NCBI RefSeq assembly: GCF_947499065.1
Contig: NZ_CANMMT010000005.1
Span: 1-64,000 of the forward strand
Reading direction: 5' to 3'
Source: an uncultured Tenacibaculum sp.
GTDB taxonomy: Bacteria > Bacteroidota > Bacteroidia > Flavobacteriales > Flavobacteriaceae
Length of the DNA stretch: 64,000 nt
The notes beneath the pieces are model-generated. The model was not told the origin of the DNA. It worked only from the letters and a program-made list of their open reading frames with translations, and did no database searches. Below are positions 9,959 to 19,491 of the stretch, piece after piece. Both the position numbers and the translations under genes were made by a program. The first letter of the stretch is position 1; the number at the start of each line of letters is the position of its first letter.

Positions 9959-11518
9959 TTAGTTTTTTAATGATAAAGTTGAAAGGTTAAAATTTAAACC
10001 TATGTTAATATTGTTTGAGTTTACATTTCCAAATGGAGAATAGTAACGTCCACCAGAAATTAAAATAGAAGCCCTGTTAGTTACATCATAAGTTAATCCA
10101 GCAGTAGGACGAATAATAATCCCTTCGTCAGTATCTACACCAGCACCACCTCCAGCACCAGCCATAAACTCGATAAAACCACGAAATTTATTATTTATAA
10201 AGCGAGGTGAATATATTCCTCCGCCAACTAATCCGTGTGCATAACCACCTGAACGCCCTTCATAAGCAAAGCTAGCTTCTCCAGCAATGTATAACCATTT
10301 ATTAAGGTCGTAACTTACTTTTATAGCTATCGATTGCAAATCAATACTTTTAGCACCAAAAGTATCATCAGTTTTGGCAACATCAAAATACGTTTGATTT
10401 TCAATTCCAATTCTTATTCCTTGTGCATAATAACTATTATTCTCGTATTTATCCGTTTTAGTACCTCCATTTAAACCAAAATATTTTAAACCAAAACCAA
10501 CAGTGTATGCTTCCAAATCACCATCAATAGCTCTATAATATCCTCCATGTCCACTTAAGGCTAGTTTGTTAGATAATTTTAAGTCAATACCAGCAGAAGG
10601 ATAAATCATTAAACCTCCTTCGGGAGCTACACGACCTCCAGCTGCACCAATTCCCAGTTTACCAAATATATTAATGTATTTAGATTGGTAAGGATGATAT
10701 CCTGCTCCAAAAAATAAATCCATAAAACCAGCTCGTAGCCCCTTATAAATAGCATCGGTGTGAGCAAATAGAAAAGTGTTATCGTTTAAATATTTTTGAT
10801 ATTCAAATCCAATAACATATAATGTTTCTGTTAAAGGATCACCATTATCTTTTTTAGAGTTTCCAAATGGCCTGAAAAAATCAAAGCGAACTTGCTGAGC
10901 ATTTTTAACAGTTGGTTTACTCCAAAAGCTATCAGGGTCGATATTGTTAGCTACAAAGTTTTGATGTGCTTTTTTATAATCAGTAAAACGTAAAATACTC
11001 GGTATTTCAATAAAGAAAGAAACAGAATTACTTTTTATTTCACCAGAGTAAAAGTTAATATGACTATATTGGATACCAAAAGAGTAATCATTCTTTTTGT
11101 ATTGCAATCCTATATTAGGATTAATGAAACCACCATCATTAACTAAATAGCGATATCCGCCACCGCCACCAAAATGGAAGTTAGCATCAAAGTATAGATT
11201 ATTATATATTTTTTTATTAATTCCTAATTCAGCCCCAAGGGTAAATAATCCTCCTTGATCTCCTGTAACAGCAAAGTGAAATGCGGCTCCACCGTATAAC
11301 CAATCGTTTAAAGGGACTTGGTAATGTAAACCAGCTAATCCCATAGTTGATTTTAAACTAGGGAATTGATTGGATGGTATTTCAACAGGAATAAAATTCA
11401 AACGAACTTTATTATGTAATTCAGTACCTTTTAAATTAGATAAATTTTCCTGAGCTTTAGAGAAGACAGAAAAAAGAATTAGATACAGAGTTACTATGTA
11501 ATGTTTATTCAAATTCAC
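9959..11518 (-). CDS. Outer-membrane beta-barrel-like hypothetical protein with three internal homologous modules
   Basis: Signal peptide; aromatic/Gly-rich alternating strands; GGGGGYRY..GGFINPNIGLQY, GAAGGRVAPEGGLMIYPSAGIDL and GAGGGAGVDTDEGIIIRPTAGLTY repeat along the protein. Confidence 0.7.
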   Translation of the reverse strand: MNLNKHYIVTLYLILFSVFSKAQENLSNLKGTELHNKVRLNFIPVEIPSNQFPSLKSTMGLAGLHYQVPLNDWLYGGAAFHFAVTGDQGGLFTLGAELGINKKIYNNLYFDANFHFGGGGGYRYLVNDGGFINPNIGLQYKKNDYSFGIQYSHINFYSGEIKSNSVSFFIEIPSILRFTDYKKAHQNFVANNIDPDSFWSKPTVKNAQQVRFDFFRPFGNSKKDNGDPLTETLYVIGFEYQKYLNDNTFLFAHTDAIYKGLRAGFMDLFFGAGYHPYQSKYINIFGKLGIGAAGGRVAPEGGLMIYPSAGIDLKLSNKLALSGHGGYYRAIDGDLEAYTVGFGLKYFGLNGGTKTDKYENNSYYAQGIRIGIENQTYFDVAKTDDTFGAKSIDLQSIAIKVSYDLNKWLYIAGEASFAYEGRSGGYAHGLVGGGIYSPRFINNKFRGFIEFMAGAGGGAGVDTDEGIIIRPTAGLTYDVTNRASILISGGRYYSPFGNVNSNNINIGLNFNLSTLSLKN

Positions 11519-13094
11519 TTGTGAAATGTAATTTTACACTAGGGTATTTGCTTTGTGTCATTTGAATGGTAAAAGCAGAATCAGCTAAAAAGACTAATTT
11601 ACCTTGTTTGTCTTTTGCTAAATAACGTTGTTTTACACGTTTAAACTCTAAAAACTCTTCACTTTTAGGGTCTTCAGGTTGTACCCAACAAGCTTTATGA
11701 ACTGCAATGTTTTCATAAGTACATTTAGCTCCATATTCGTGTTCTAAACGATATTGAATTACTTCATATTGAAGAGCACCTACAGTACCAACAATCCTAC
11801 GACCATTCATCTCTAAAGTAAATAATTGTGCAACTCCTTCATCCATTAATTGATCTAAACCTTTATACAACTGTTTAGATTTCATTGGGTCAGCATTATT
11901 TACATAACGGAAGTGTTCAGGTGAAAAACTAGGGATTCCTTTAAAATTCAATTTTTCTCCTTCTGTTAAAGTATCACCAATTTTGAAGTTTCCAGTATCG
12001 TGTAAACCAACAATATCACCAGGGAATGACTCATCTACGATTTGTTTTTTTTCAGCAAAAAATGCATTTGGACTTGAAAACTTTACTTTTTTGTTATTAC
12101 GAACGTGGAGGTAAGGAGCATTTCTTTTAAAAGTACCAGACACGATTTTAATAAATGCTAATCTATCACGGTGTTTAGGATCCATATTAGCATGGATTTT
12201 AAATACAAATCCAGTTAGTTTTTCCTCTTTTGAATCTACTAAACGCTCTTCAGCGTTTTTAGGCTGTGGTTGTGGAGCTATTTCGATAAAAGCATCTAAT
12301 AATTCTTTAACTCCAAAGTTATTTAAAGCAGAACCAAAGAATACAGGTTGTAAATCACCATTTAAATATTCTTGTTGATCAAACTCAGGATATACCTCAT
12401 ATACTAATTCAGTTTCATCACGTAAAGTTTGAGCAGCAGATTCTCCAATAATCTTGTCTAGTTCAGGATTTGAAAGATCGTCAAATTGAACCCCTTCAGA
12501 GATAGTAGTTTTATTTTCACCAGAAAAAAGATTTAACTTTTTTTCCCAGATATTATAGATTCCTTTAAAATCATACCCCATTCCAATAGGGAAACTCATA
12601 GGAGTAACTTTTAAGCCTAACTTTTGCTCAACTTCATCTAATAAATCAAAAGCGTCTTTACCTTCACGGTCTAACTTATTAATAAAAACAAGCATTGGTA
12701 TTTTACGCATACGGCAAACTTCTACCAATTTCTCTGTTTGAGGCTCCACACCTTTAGCTACATCAATTACAACAATAACACTATCTACAGCTGTTAAAGT
12801 CCTAAATGTATCTTCAGCAAAATCTTTATGCCCAGGAGTATCTAGAATATTTATTTTTTTATCCTTATAAATGAAAGCTAATACAGAAGTAGCAACAGAA
12901 ATTCCACGTTGACGCTCAATTTCCATAAAATCGGAAGTAGCTCCTTTTTTTATTTTATTATTCTTTACTGCACCAGCTTCTTGAATAGCTCCTCCAAATA
13001 ATAATAATTTTTCTGTTAAAGTAGTCTTACCAGCATCTGGATGTGATATAATTCCAAATGTTCTTCTTTTCTGTATTTCTTCTAAAAAACCCAT
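11505..13094 (-). CDS. prfC: Peptide chain release factor 3
   Basis: RRTFGIISHPDAGKTTLTEKLL, RQRGISVATSVL, LDTPGHKDFAEDTFRTLTAVDS; RF3-type C-terminus. Confidence 0.96.
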   Translation of the reverse strand: MGFLEEIQKRRTFGIISHPDAGKTTLTEKLLLFGGAIQEAGAVKNNKIKKGATSDFMEIERQRGISVATSVLAFIYKDKKINILDTPGHKDFAEDTFRTLTAVDSVIVVIDVAKGVEPQTEKLVEVCRMRKIPMLVFINKLDREGKDAFDLLDEVEQKLGLKVTPMSFPIGMGYDFKGIYNIWEKKLNLFSGENKTTISEGVQFDDLSNPELDKIIGESAAQTLRDETELVYEVYPEFDQQEYLNGDLQPVFFGSALNNFGVKELLDAFIEIAPQPQPKNAEERLVDSKEEKLTGFVFKIHANMDPKHRDRLAFIKIVSGTFKRNAPYLHVRNNKKVKFSSPNAFFAEKKQIVDESFPGDIVGLHDTGNFKIGDTLTEGEKLNFKGIPSFSPEHFRYVNNADPMKSKQLYKGLDQLMDEGVAQLFTLEMNGRRIVGTVGALQYEVIQYRLEHEYGAKCTYENIAVHKACWVQPEDPKSEEFLEFKRVKQRYLAKDKQGKLVFLADSAFTIQMTQSKYPSVKLHFTSEFE

Positions 13095-13154
13095 TTATAA
13101 ATTTTAAGGGGCAAAGATAGTTTTTTAGATAGAAATGCAATATGTAAAAAAATA

Positions 13155-13183
13155 AAAAACTACCTTTTTTTTAGGTAGTTTTA
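13155..13183 (-). terminator. Rho-independent terminator
   Basis: aaaaactacctttttttttaggtagtttt hairpin downstream of the 13206..13742 gene. Confidence 0.65.
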
Positions 13184-13205
13184 GAATTAAATATGTTTTT
13201 GTTAA

Positions 13206-13742
13206 CTATTGTTTTTTTAGTGAAATGTATTGTTCTCCAGTAACTTTAATGTTTAGTAAGCTACCTAATGATTGAGAAGCTTTAAGAGCTTGCTTTAATA
13301 CCAAAGAATTATTCTCAAACTTAACAATAGTTAATTCTCCAGTTTCCTGAGTTCCTTTAACCGTTAAAATGTTATTTTTTAAAGACCATTCACCTGTTGT
13401 GTTTGGAATTTCACCACTAGATTCCTCTTGTGTTTGAGTTTGTCCTGCTATTGTAACTGTAGCTACAATAGTAATGCTACCACTTGTAGAAACTTTTTTA
13501 GGAGAATCTGTAAAAGACATATTAATATTGTAATCTTTTCCAGTTGCTGAATAATCACCACTCACAGTTGTACCATTAGCATTAAGTGAAACTTTACCGT
13601 TTTCAGTATAAACATTTGTAATTTTCCAGTCTCCAATTAAGTCACTTTCTGTTATATTTACATCAGGAGTATTATCATTGATACTACACGATGTTATAAA
13701 TAAAGAGATAAACAATGTAAGGTAAATTGCTGCTTTTTTCAT
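13206..13742 (-). CDS. Lipocalin-like lipoprotein, hypothetical
   Basis: Start refined to MKKAAIYLTLFISLFITSCS (lipobox); SDLIGDWKITNVYTENGK lipocalin-like motif; the ORF-track start at 13826 is upstream of the signal peptide. Confidence 0.75.
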   Translation of the reverse strand: MKKAAIYLTLFISLFITSCSINDNTPDVNITESDLIGDWKITNVYTENGKVSLNANGTTVSGDYSATGKDYNINMSFTDSPKKVSTSGSITIVATVTIAGQTQTQEESSGEIPNTTGEWSLKNNILTVKGTQETGELTIVKFENNSLVLKQALKASQSLGSLLNIKVTGEQYISLKKQ

Positions 13743-13811
13743 GTTGTTTTTTGTTATTTTTTTATTAATAACAATATTATAAAAAAAAAAGAAGTTAATA
13801 ATATAATTAAG

Positions 13812-13819
13812 TATTTTTG
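13812..13819 (+). promoter_or_regulatory. Bacteroidota -7 element (TATTTTTG) upstream of idi
   Basis: Matches TAnnTTTG, just 5' of the ATG at 13829; short spacing implies a very short or leaderless 5'UTR. Confidence 0.4.
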
Positions 13820-13828
13820 CTGCCAATT

Positions 13829-14353
13829 ATGGGTTTAGAACAAGTAATATTAGTAGATGAGCAAGACAATCCTATAGGATTGATGGAAAAAATAGAAGCG
13901 CATGAAAAGGCGTTATTACATAGAGCGTTTTCTGTTTTTGTTTTTAATTCAAAAGGAGAGTTGATGCTTCAGCAAAGAGCTGCAGAAAAATATCATTCAC
14001 CATTGTTATGGACAAATACTTGTTGTTCTCATCAAAGAGATGGAGAAACATCACTTGAAGCTGGGAAGCGTAGATTGCAAGAAGAAATGGGGTTTGTATG
14101 TGAACTAGAAGAAGTGTTTTGGTTTATTTATAAAGCACCTTTTGATAATGGTTTAACAGAGCATGAATTAGACCACGTAATGGTAGGGAAGTTCGAAGGT
14201 GAACCTAAAATAAATAAAGAAGAGGTAGAAGCATACAAGTGGATGCCTCTAGAAGATGTTAAAAATGATATAGAAAAGCAACCAGAAATCTATACTGAAT
14301 GGTTCAAAATAATATTTAAAGAATCCTACGAGAAAATATCAAAATTTATATAA
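13829..14353 (+). CDS. idi: Isopentenyl-diphosphate delta-isomerase type 1
   Basis: NUDIX IPP isomerase: HRAFSVFVFNSKGELMLQQRAAEKYHSPLLWTNTCCSHQRDGE, RRLQEEMGF. Confidence 0.95.
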   Translation: MGLEQVILVDEQDNPIGLMEKIEAHEKALLHRAFSVFVFNSKGELMLQQRAAEKYHSPLLWTNTCCSHQRDGETSLEAGKRRLQEEMGFVCELEEVFWFIYKAPFDNGLTEHELDHVMVGKFEGEPKINKEEVEAYKWMPLEDVKNDIEKQPEIYTEWFKIIFKESYEKISKFI

Positions 14354-14354
14354 T

Positions 14355-14768
14355 ATGCCAAGGGTAACTGTACATAGAAAAGCTCATTTTAATGCTGCTC
14401 ACAGATTGTTTAATCTTAAATGGTCAGATGAGAAGAACTATGAAGTTTTTGGAAAATGTAGTAATCCTAATTATCATGGGCATAATTATGAATTAATAGT
14501 TTCTTTAACAGGTGAAGTAGATAAAGAAACAGGCTATGTTTATGATTTAGGAAAGTTAAAAGAGTTAATAAAATCTGAAGTAGAAGAAGCTTTTGATCAT
14601 AAGAACTTAAATATTGAAGTAGAGGTTTTTAAAGAACTCAATCCAACAGTAGAAAATATATCAATTGTAATTTATAATAAATTACGTGTAAGTATTCCTA
14701 AGAATTTAGACTTAGAAATAACGTTATATGAAACCCCTAGAAATTACGTAACTTACAGAGGAGAATAA
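14355..14768 (+). CDS. queD: 6-carboxytetrahydropterin / 6-pyruvoyl tetrahydropterin synthase family
   Basis: KAHFNAAHRL...CSNPNYHGHNYELIVSLTGEVD...DHKNLN...PTVENISI. Confidence 0.88.
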   Translation: MPRVTVHRKAHFNAAHRLFNLKWSDEKNYEVFGKCSNPNYHGHNYELIVSLTGEVDKETGYVYDLGKLKELIKSEVEEAFDHKNLNIEVEVFKELNPTVENISIVIYNKLRVSIPKNLDLEITLYETPRNYVTYRGE

Positions 14769-14771
14769 TAT

Positions 14772-15743
14772 ATGATAAACCAGTTATTAAGATTTACCCC
14801 AATTTTAAAAGAAAAAATCTGGGGAGGAAATAAACTACAAACAATACTTAACAAAGAAACAGATAAGAGTAATATTGGAGAAAGTTGGGAGATTTCCGAC
14901 GTTGAAGGAGATGTTTCTATAGTAACCAATGGCGATTTAAAAGGGCAAAGTTTAAATGCTCTTATAAAAGACCACAAACAAGACATTGTAGGAGAAAAGG
15001 TTTATCAAATTTTTCAAGATAAATTTCCATTACTTATTAAATTTATTGATGCTAAGAAGAAATTAAGTTTGCAAGTGCATCCTAATGATATATTAGCACA
15101 AAAGAGACATAATTCTCTTGGAAAAACCGAAATGTGGTATATAGTTAATGCTGATAAAAAAGCTAAAATTATCATAGGATTTTCTGAAGAAACAAATAAA
15201 GAATCTTTTCTTCAAACTATTGAATCTGAAAATGAATTAGAGTTACTGAATGTTGATTATGTAAAAAAGGGAGATACTTTTTTAGTACCAGCAGGAAGAA
15301 TACATGCAATAGGAAAAGGTGTTTTATTAGCAGAAATTCAAGAAACTTCTGATATAACTTATAGAATTTCTGATTGGAATAGAAGAGATGCTGAAGGAAA
15401 TAAAAGAGAATTACATTTAGATTTAGCAGTTGATGCAATTGATTATTCGGCAAAATCCAATTATAAGGCTGAGTATATTAAGAAAAAAAATGCACCATCT
15501 AATATTGTAGATTGTAAGTATTTTACCACAAACTTTTTACACTTAACAAAAGATTTACCGGTAGATCATTTCGATAAAGATAGTTTTGTAATTTATATGT
15601 GTGTGGAAGGTTCAGCTACATTTGTGTACAATGATAAACAAGAAACATTAGAAATGGGAGAGACTATTTTAATGCCAGCCTGTTTAAAGAAAATGAACAT
15701 TGTAACTGATAATGTAAAGCTTTTAGAAGTTTATATAAAGTAA
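14772..15743 (+). CDS. manA: Mannose-6-phosphate isomerase, class I
   Basis: LKEKIWGGNKLQ, GESWEISDVEGDVS, DAKKKLSLQVHPND, GKTEMWYIV, VPAGRIHAIGKG.LLAEIQETSD. Confidence 0.92.
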   Translation: MINQLLRFTPILKEKIWGGNKLQTILNKETDKSNIGESWEISDVEGDVSIVTNGDLKGQSLNALIKDHKQDIVGEKVYQIFQDKFPLLIKFIDAKKKLSLQVHPNDILAQKRHNSLGKTEMWYIVNADKKAKIIIGFSEETNKESFLQTIESENELELLNVDYVKKGDTFLVPAGRIHAIGKGVLLAEIQETSDITYRISDWNRRDAEGNKRELHLDLAVDAIDYSAKSNYKAEYIKKKNAPSNIVDCKYFTTNFLHLTKDLPVDHFDKDSFVIYMCVEGSATFVYNDKQETLEMGETILMPACLKKMNIVTDNVKLLEVYIK

Positions 15744-15751
15744 AAAAAAAC

Positions 15752-15778
15752 AGACTCAAGGTAAAACCAAGAGTCTGC
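15752..15778. terminator. Hairpin between convergent genes
   Basis: cagactcaaggtaaaaccaagagtctg. Confidence 0.6.
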
Positions 15779-15803
15779 AAACAAACTAAATCAACTTAAC
15801 GAG

Positions 15804-16154
15804 TTAAGAAGCTTTTAAAAGACTGTAACCAAATACAGCTTTACATATAATATTTTGTTGTTTTTCTTCTTTCTTTGATACGGTTATGTTTAAAACAATT
15901 TCAGTATCACTCAATTTTTTGACATTATTTTTTATGATAAGTTTATCATGTAAATAAGCATTTTTAAGAATGTCGAATTCAATGCTTTTAAAATTTAAAC
16001 GAGAAGTGTTTTTATAAAAACTAAGGGAAGAGTGTAAGCTCGACTCAATTTTATTATATAAAATAGAAGTCTTTAATGTTTTGTTTTTACCAACTTGTTT
16101 TTTGCTAACAACAAATTGTGAAGCGTTTTTTTGAGGTGCTATATGTGTGTGCAT
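15804..16154 (-). CDS. Hypothetical protein (weak hot-dog-fold-like pattern)
   Basis: 116-aa ORF with downstream hairpin; no family firmly recognised. Confidence 0.55.
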   Translation of the reverse strand: MHTHIAPQKNASQFVVSKKQVGKNKTLKTSILYNKIESSLHSSLSFYKNTSRLNFKSIEFDILKNAYLHDKLIIKNNVKKLSDTEIVLNITVSKKEEKQQNIICKAVFGYSLLKAS

Positions 16155-16158
16155 TGTA

Positions 16159-16266
16159 TTATGGGTTTAAGGGTGGAAACTTAGGTTCTCTGAAAAAATG
16201 ATTTTGCGTTGAGTTAATTGTTGAATAATACATGCCAATTCGTTTTGTGTTTTTTACTGTGTTCAT
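16159..16266 (-). CDS. Possible small protein (35 aa) immediately upstream of 15804..16154
   Basis: MNTVKNTKRIGMYYSTINSTQNHFFREPKFPPLNP*; preceded by the terminator-like hairpin at 16297..16329. Confidence 0.25.
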   Translation of the reverse strand: MNTVKNTKRIGMYYSTINSTQNHFFREPKFPPLNP

Positions 16267-16296
16267 AATGGTTAAAATTTAAAATGTTACTAAATA

Positions 16297-16329
16297 AAAA
16301 AAGGTGCTTTTTGTAAAAAAGCACCTTTT
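16297..16329 (-). terminator. Strong hairpin with T-runs on both strands
   Basis: aaaaaggtgctttttgtaaaaaagcacctttt. Confidence 0.7.
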
Positions 16330-16601
16330 GTAGTTTATATGATTTATCGATTTTTAAAATCGTTTATTATATCTGTTTTGAGAAGTGCTTTTTTTAATAT
16401 ATACATATTGTTTACGCATACAGTTATTATACGTAATCATGCCGATTGCGTTTAAAATGATCGTATATGTATAAGTAAATAACTTCATAAGAGTACCAAA
16501 TGTAGTAAAAGTTTTCTGAAAACAAAGAAAATCTAAAAATATTAGTGTTAAAGTTTTATTAGAGCATGTTTTTTTAATTCTTTTTAAGAAGCATAAAATT
16601 G

Positions 16602-16609
16602 TATCTTTG
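16602..16609 (+). promoter_or_regulatory. Bacteroidota -7 element (TATCTTTG) upstream of kdsB
   Basis: TAnnTTTG match ~24 bp 5' of the start codon. Confidence 0.5.
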
Positions 16610-16632
16610 ATGTATATTATAGAAAAGAATTT

Positions 16633-17367
16633 ATGAAGATTATTGCAATGATACCTGCTCGTTATAGCGCGTCTCGTTTTCCGGGGAAATTAATGAAAGA
16701 TTTAGGAGGTAAACCGGTAATTGTAAGAACCTATGAAGCAGCAGTAGAAGCAAAATTATTTGATGAAGTTTATGTGGTAACTGATTCTGATGTTATTTAT
16801 AAAACTATAGAAGAAGCAGGAGGAAAAGCAATAATGAGTTTAAAAGAGCACGAATGTGGTTCTGATAGAATTGCAGAAGCTGTAGAAAACTTAGATGTAG
16901 ATATAGTAGTAAATGTCCAAGGAGATGAACCTTTTATTGATACAATCTCACTGTCTAAGTTAATTCAAGCTTTTGAAGAAGATACTAATGAGGAAATAGA
17001 TTTAGCATCGTTAAAAGTTGCAATGACCGATATGGAAGCTGTTCAAAACCCAAACAATGTAAAGGTGATTACAGATGTCAATAATTTTGCAATTTATTTT
17101 TCAAGAAGTGTTATCCCATATCACAGAGATAAAGAGTTAGAAGTAACTTATTTTAAACATAAAGGAGTCTATGCATTTAGAAAAAAAGCATTGATTGATT
17201 TTTATCATACACCAATGACTCCAATAGAAGCAGCAGAGAAAATAGAATGTATACGATATTTGGAAGTAGGGAAGAAGATTAAAATGATAGAAACCTCTGT
17301 TGAAAGTATTGGAATAGACACCCCAGAAGATTTAGAACAAGCCATAAAGCTAATAGGAAATGAATAA
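16633..17367 (+). CDS. kdsB: 3-deoxy-manno-octulosonate cytidylyltransferase
   Basis: [64 protein letters not shown]. Confidence 0.96.
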   Translation: MKIIAMIPARYSASRFPGKLMKDLGGKPVIVRTYEAAVEAKLFDEVYVVTDSDVIYKTIEEAGGKAIMSLKEHECGSDRIAEAVENLDVDIVVNVQGDEPFIDTISLSKLIQAFEEDTNEEIDLASLKVAMTDMEAVQNPNNVKVITDVNNFAIYFSRSVIPYHRDKELEVTYFKHKGVYAFRKKALIDFYHTPMTPIEAAEKIECIRYLEVGKKIKMIETSVESIGIDTPEDLEQAIKLIGNE

Positions 17368-18046
17368 TATTAAAGTAATTGCATTTGATGCAGACGATAC
17401 CCTTTGGGTAAATGAAACTTATTTTCGTGAAGCGGAAAATGAATTTGCAAAAATTCTATCGGACTTTGAGACTGAAAATAAAATTCACCAAGAATTATTT
17501 AAGAAAGAAATAGATAATTTAAGAATTTACGGTTACGGAGTTAAAGGCTTTATGTTATCTATGGTTGAATGTGCTTTGGAATTGTCAAATCATAAAATAA
17601 GTCAGCAAAAAATTACTCAAATACTTGACATAGGTAAAGATATGTTAGAAAAGCCTATAGAGTTATTAGATGGAGTAGAGGAAGTTTTACAGCAGTTACA
17701 TGGAAACTATAAATTGATTGTAGCTACTAAAGGTGATTTGTTAGATCAAGAAAGAAAACTAGAAAAATCTGGAATTCTAAAATATTTTCATCACACTGAA
17801 GTAATGAGTGAAAAGAAAAAATTAGACTATCAAAAGTTGACAAAGAGATTAGATATTAATCCGTCAGAGTTTTTAATGATAGGAAATTCTTTGAAATCAG
17901 ATATTTTACCGTTGATTGAAATAGGAGCTTCTGCAATTCATATTCCATTCCATACTACTTGGGCACATGAAGAAGTATCTGAAGAGCAAAAATCAGATAA
18001 GTATAAAACAGTGTCGAAAATTTCTGATGTTTTAACGTATTTGTAG
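17360..18046 (+). CDS. HAD family hydrolase
   Basis: [31 protein letters not shown]. Confidence 0.9.
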   Translation: MNNIKVIAFDADDTLWVNETYFREAENEFAKILSDFETENKIHQELFKKEIDNLRIYGYGVKGFMLSMVECALELSNHKISQQKITQILDIGKDMLEKPIELLDGVEEVLQQLHGNYKLIVATKGDLLDQERKLEKSGILKYFHHTEVMSEKKKLDYQKLTKRLDINPSEFLMIGNSLKSDILPLIEIGASAIHIPFHTTWAHEEVSEEQKSDKYKTVSKISDVLTYL

Positions 18047-18047
18047 A

Positions 18048-18677
18048 ATGAAGTATTTAGATATAGAGAACTGGAAAAGAAAACAACACTTTGAACATTT
18101 TAGAACTTTAGCTGACCCAACTTTTGGACTTGTAGCAGATGTAGAAGTTTCTAAAGCTTATCAATTAGCTAAAGAAAAAGGACAGTCTTTTTTTGTAAAG
18201 TATTTACATGCTTGCTTAATTGCTTTAAATGCAGTTGAAAGTTTTAAATATAGAATAGAAGAAGAAGGAAGAGTGGCTATTTATGATGTTATAAATGCCT
18301 CAGCAACTATTGCAAGACCAGATAATACTTTTGGTTTTTCTTATATAGAATTTTCAGAAAATATAGAGGAATTTAATCGTAATTTTTTAGAAGAGAAAGA
18401 AAGAATTATGAATTCAAATAATTTATTTCCGCCAAAATACTCACCAGGATGTATTCATTGTTCAGCGTTGCCTTGGGTAAGTTTTTCGAGCCATAAAGAA
18501 CCTTTTTCAGGAAATAAAAATGATAGTGTTCCGCAGTTAGCTTTTGGAAAAATTAAAAAAGAACATGGTAAAATGTTAATGCCAATTGCAGTAAATGTAA
18601 ATCATGCATTGATTGATGGATATGATGTAGGACAGTTTTTTGAAAAATTTCAAGCTGAATTAGATAAAATCAACTAA
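18048..18677 (+). CDS. Chloramphenicol acetyltransferase-like (CatA fold) protein
   Basis: NWKRKQHFEHF, C-terminal NVNHALIDGYDVGQF matching the HHxxxDG catalytic region of CAT (catalytic His retained). Confidence 0.85.
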   Translation: MKYLDIENWKRKQHFEHFRTLADPTFGLVADVEVSKAYQLAKEKGQSFFVKYLHACLIALNAVESFKYRIEEEGRVAIYDVINASATIARPDNTFGFSYIEFSENIEEFNRNFLEEKERIMNSNNLFPPKYSPGCIHCSALPWVSFSSHKEPFSGNKNDSVPQLAFGKIKKEHGKMLMPIAVNVNHALIDGYDVGQFFEKFQAELDKIN

Positions 18678-18698
18678 TTTTGCAGCAAAATAATAATT

Positions 18699-18965
18699 AT
18701 GGCAAGCATAAAAAATTTAAAAAAGGATATAGATTATACATTAGGAGATATTCTTGATATCACTAATTTAGCAGCTCAGTTAAATTCAAATGTAGATTTA
18801 GAAAAGTCTGAAGCTATTAGAAATGAAATTTTTGAGGTGTATGATGATTTAATAGCTAAAGTTAATGCTAAAAATGTAGAGAATAAAAAAGCTCATTTTA
18901 AAGGTATTAGTGCTGAGTTAGAAACTAAAGCAAACGCTTTATTAGACAAGGTAAATAGCTTATAA
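18699..18965 (+). CDS. Small conserved hypothetical protein
   Basis: 88-aa ORF followed by a terminator. Confidence 0.65.
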   Translation: MASIKNLKKDIDYTLGDILDITNLAAQLNSNVDLEKSEAIRNEIFEVYDDLIAKVNAKNVENKKAHFKGISAELETKANALLDKVNSL

Positions 18966-18989
18966 TTTTATAGTTAATCAAAGTATTTG

Positions 18990-19024
18990 AAAAGCGAGAT
19001 TTTAATAAGTCTCGCTTTTTTTTG
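18990..19024 (+). terminator. Rho-independent terminator
   Basis: aaagcgaga-ttttaataag-tctcgctttttttt. Confidence 0.85.
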
Positions 19025-19100
19025 TAAATTTTAACATACAAGAAGGAATAAAATATTGTAAATTACGTTCTGTTATAAACAACTATTTTATCCCCTTATT

Positions 19101-19298
19101 ATGGCAAGAGCAATGTACGAATACACAAAAACAGTATTAAAGAAAGTAAGTTTTAATACTGATTTATTTTGTAGAGAACTTGAAAAAGCACTTAATAGAC
19201 TGTTACCTTACGAGATTGAAGAATTGACTATTTGGTTAAAACAGTATACAGCAAATAAACCTGATTTATATGTTTGTTTAGCTTTAGTAAAAAAATAA
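19101..19298 (+). CDS. Small conserved hypothetical protein
   Basis: 65-aa ORF with own terminator. Confidence 0.6.
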   Translation: MARAMYEYTKTVLKKVSFNTDLFCRELEKALNRLLPYEIEELTIWLKQYTANKPDLYVCLALVKK

Positions 19299-19318
19299 AA
19301 TGTTGAATTTATTAAATA

Positions 19319-19348
19319 AAAAACCGAGCTTACGCTCGGTTTTTCTTT
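19319..19348 (+). terminator. Rho-independent terminator
   Basis: aaaaaccgagcttacgctcggtttttctttt. Confidence 0.88.
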
Positions 19349-19491
19349 TGATTTACTTTGTTAGAAGTAAAGTAGTTTTAGAATTATTTTGTTAATCGAT
19401 GTGAAAACAAAGACGACTAATCTTTCATCAATTTTTTAATCTATTTTACTACTAACATTATGACACTTCCATAACTGAAAAGTCACAAAAA

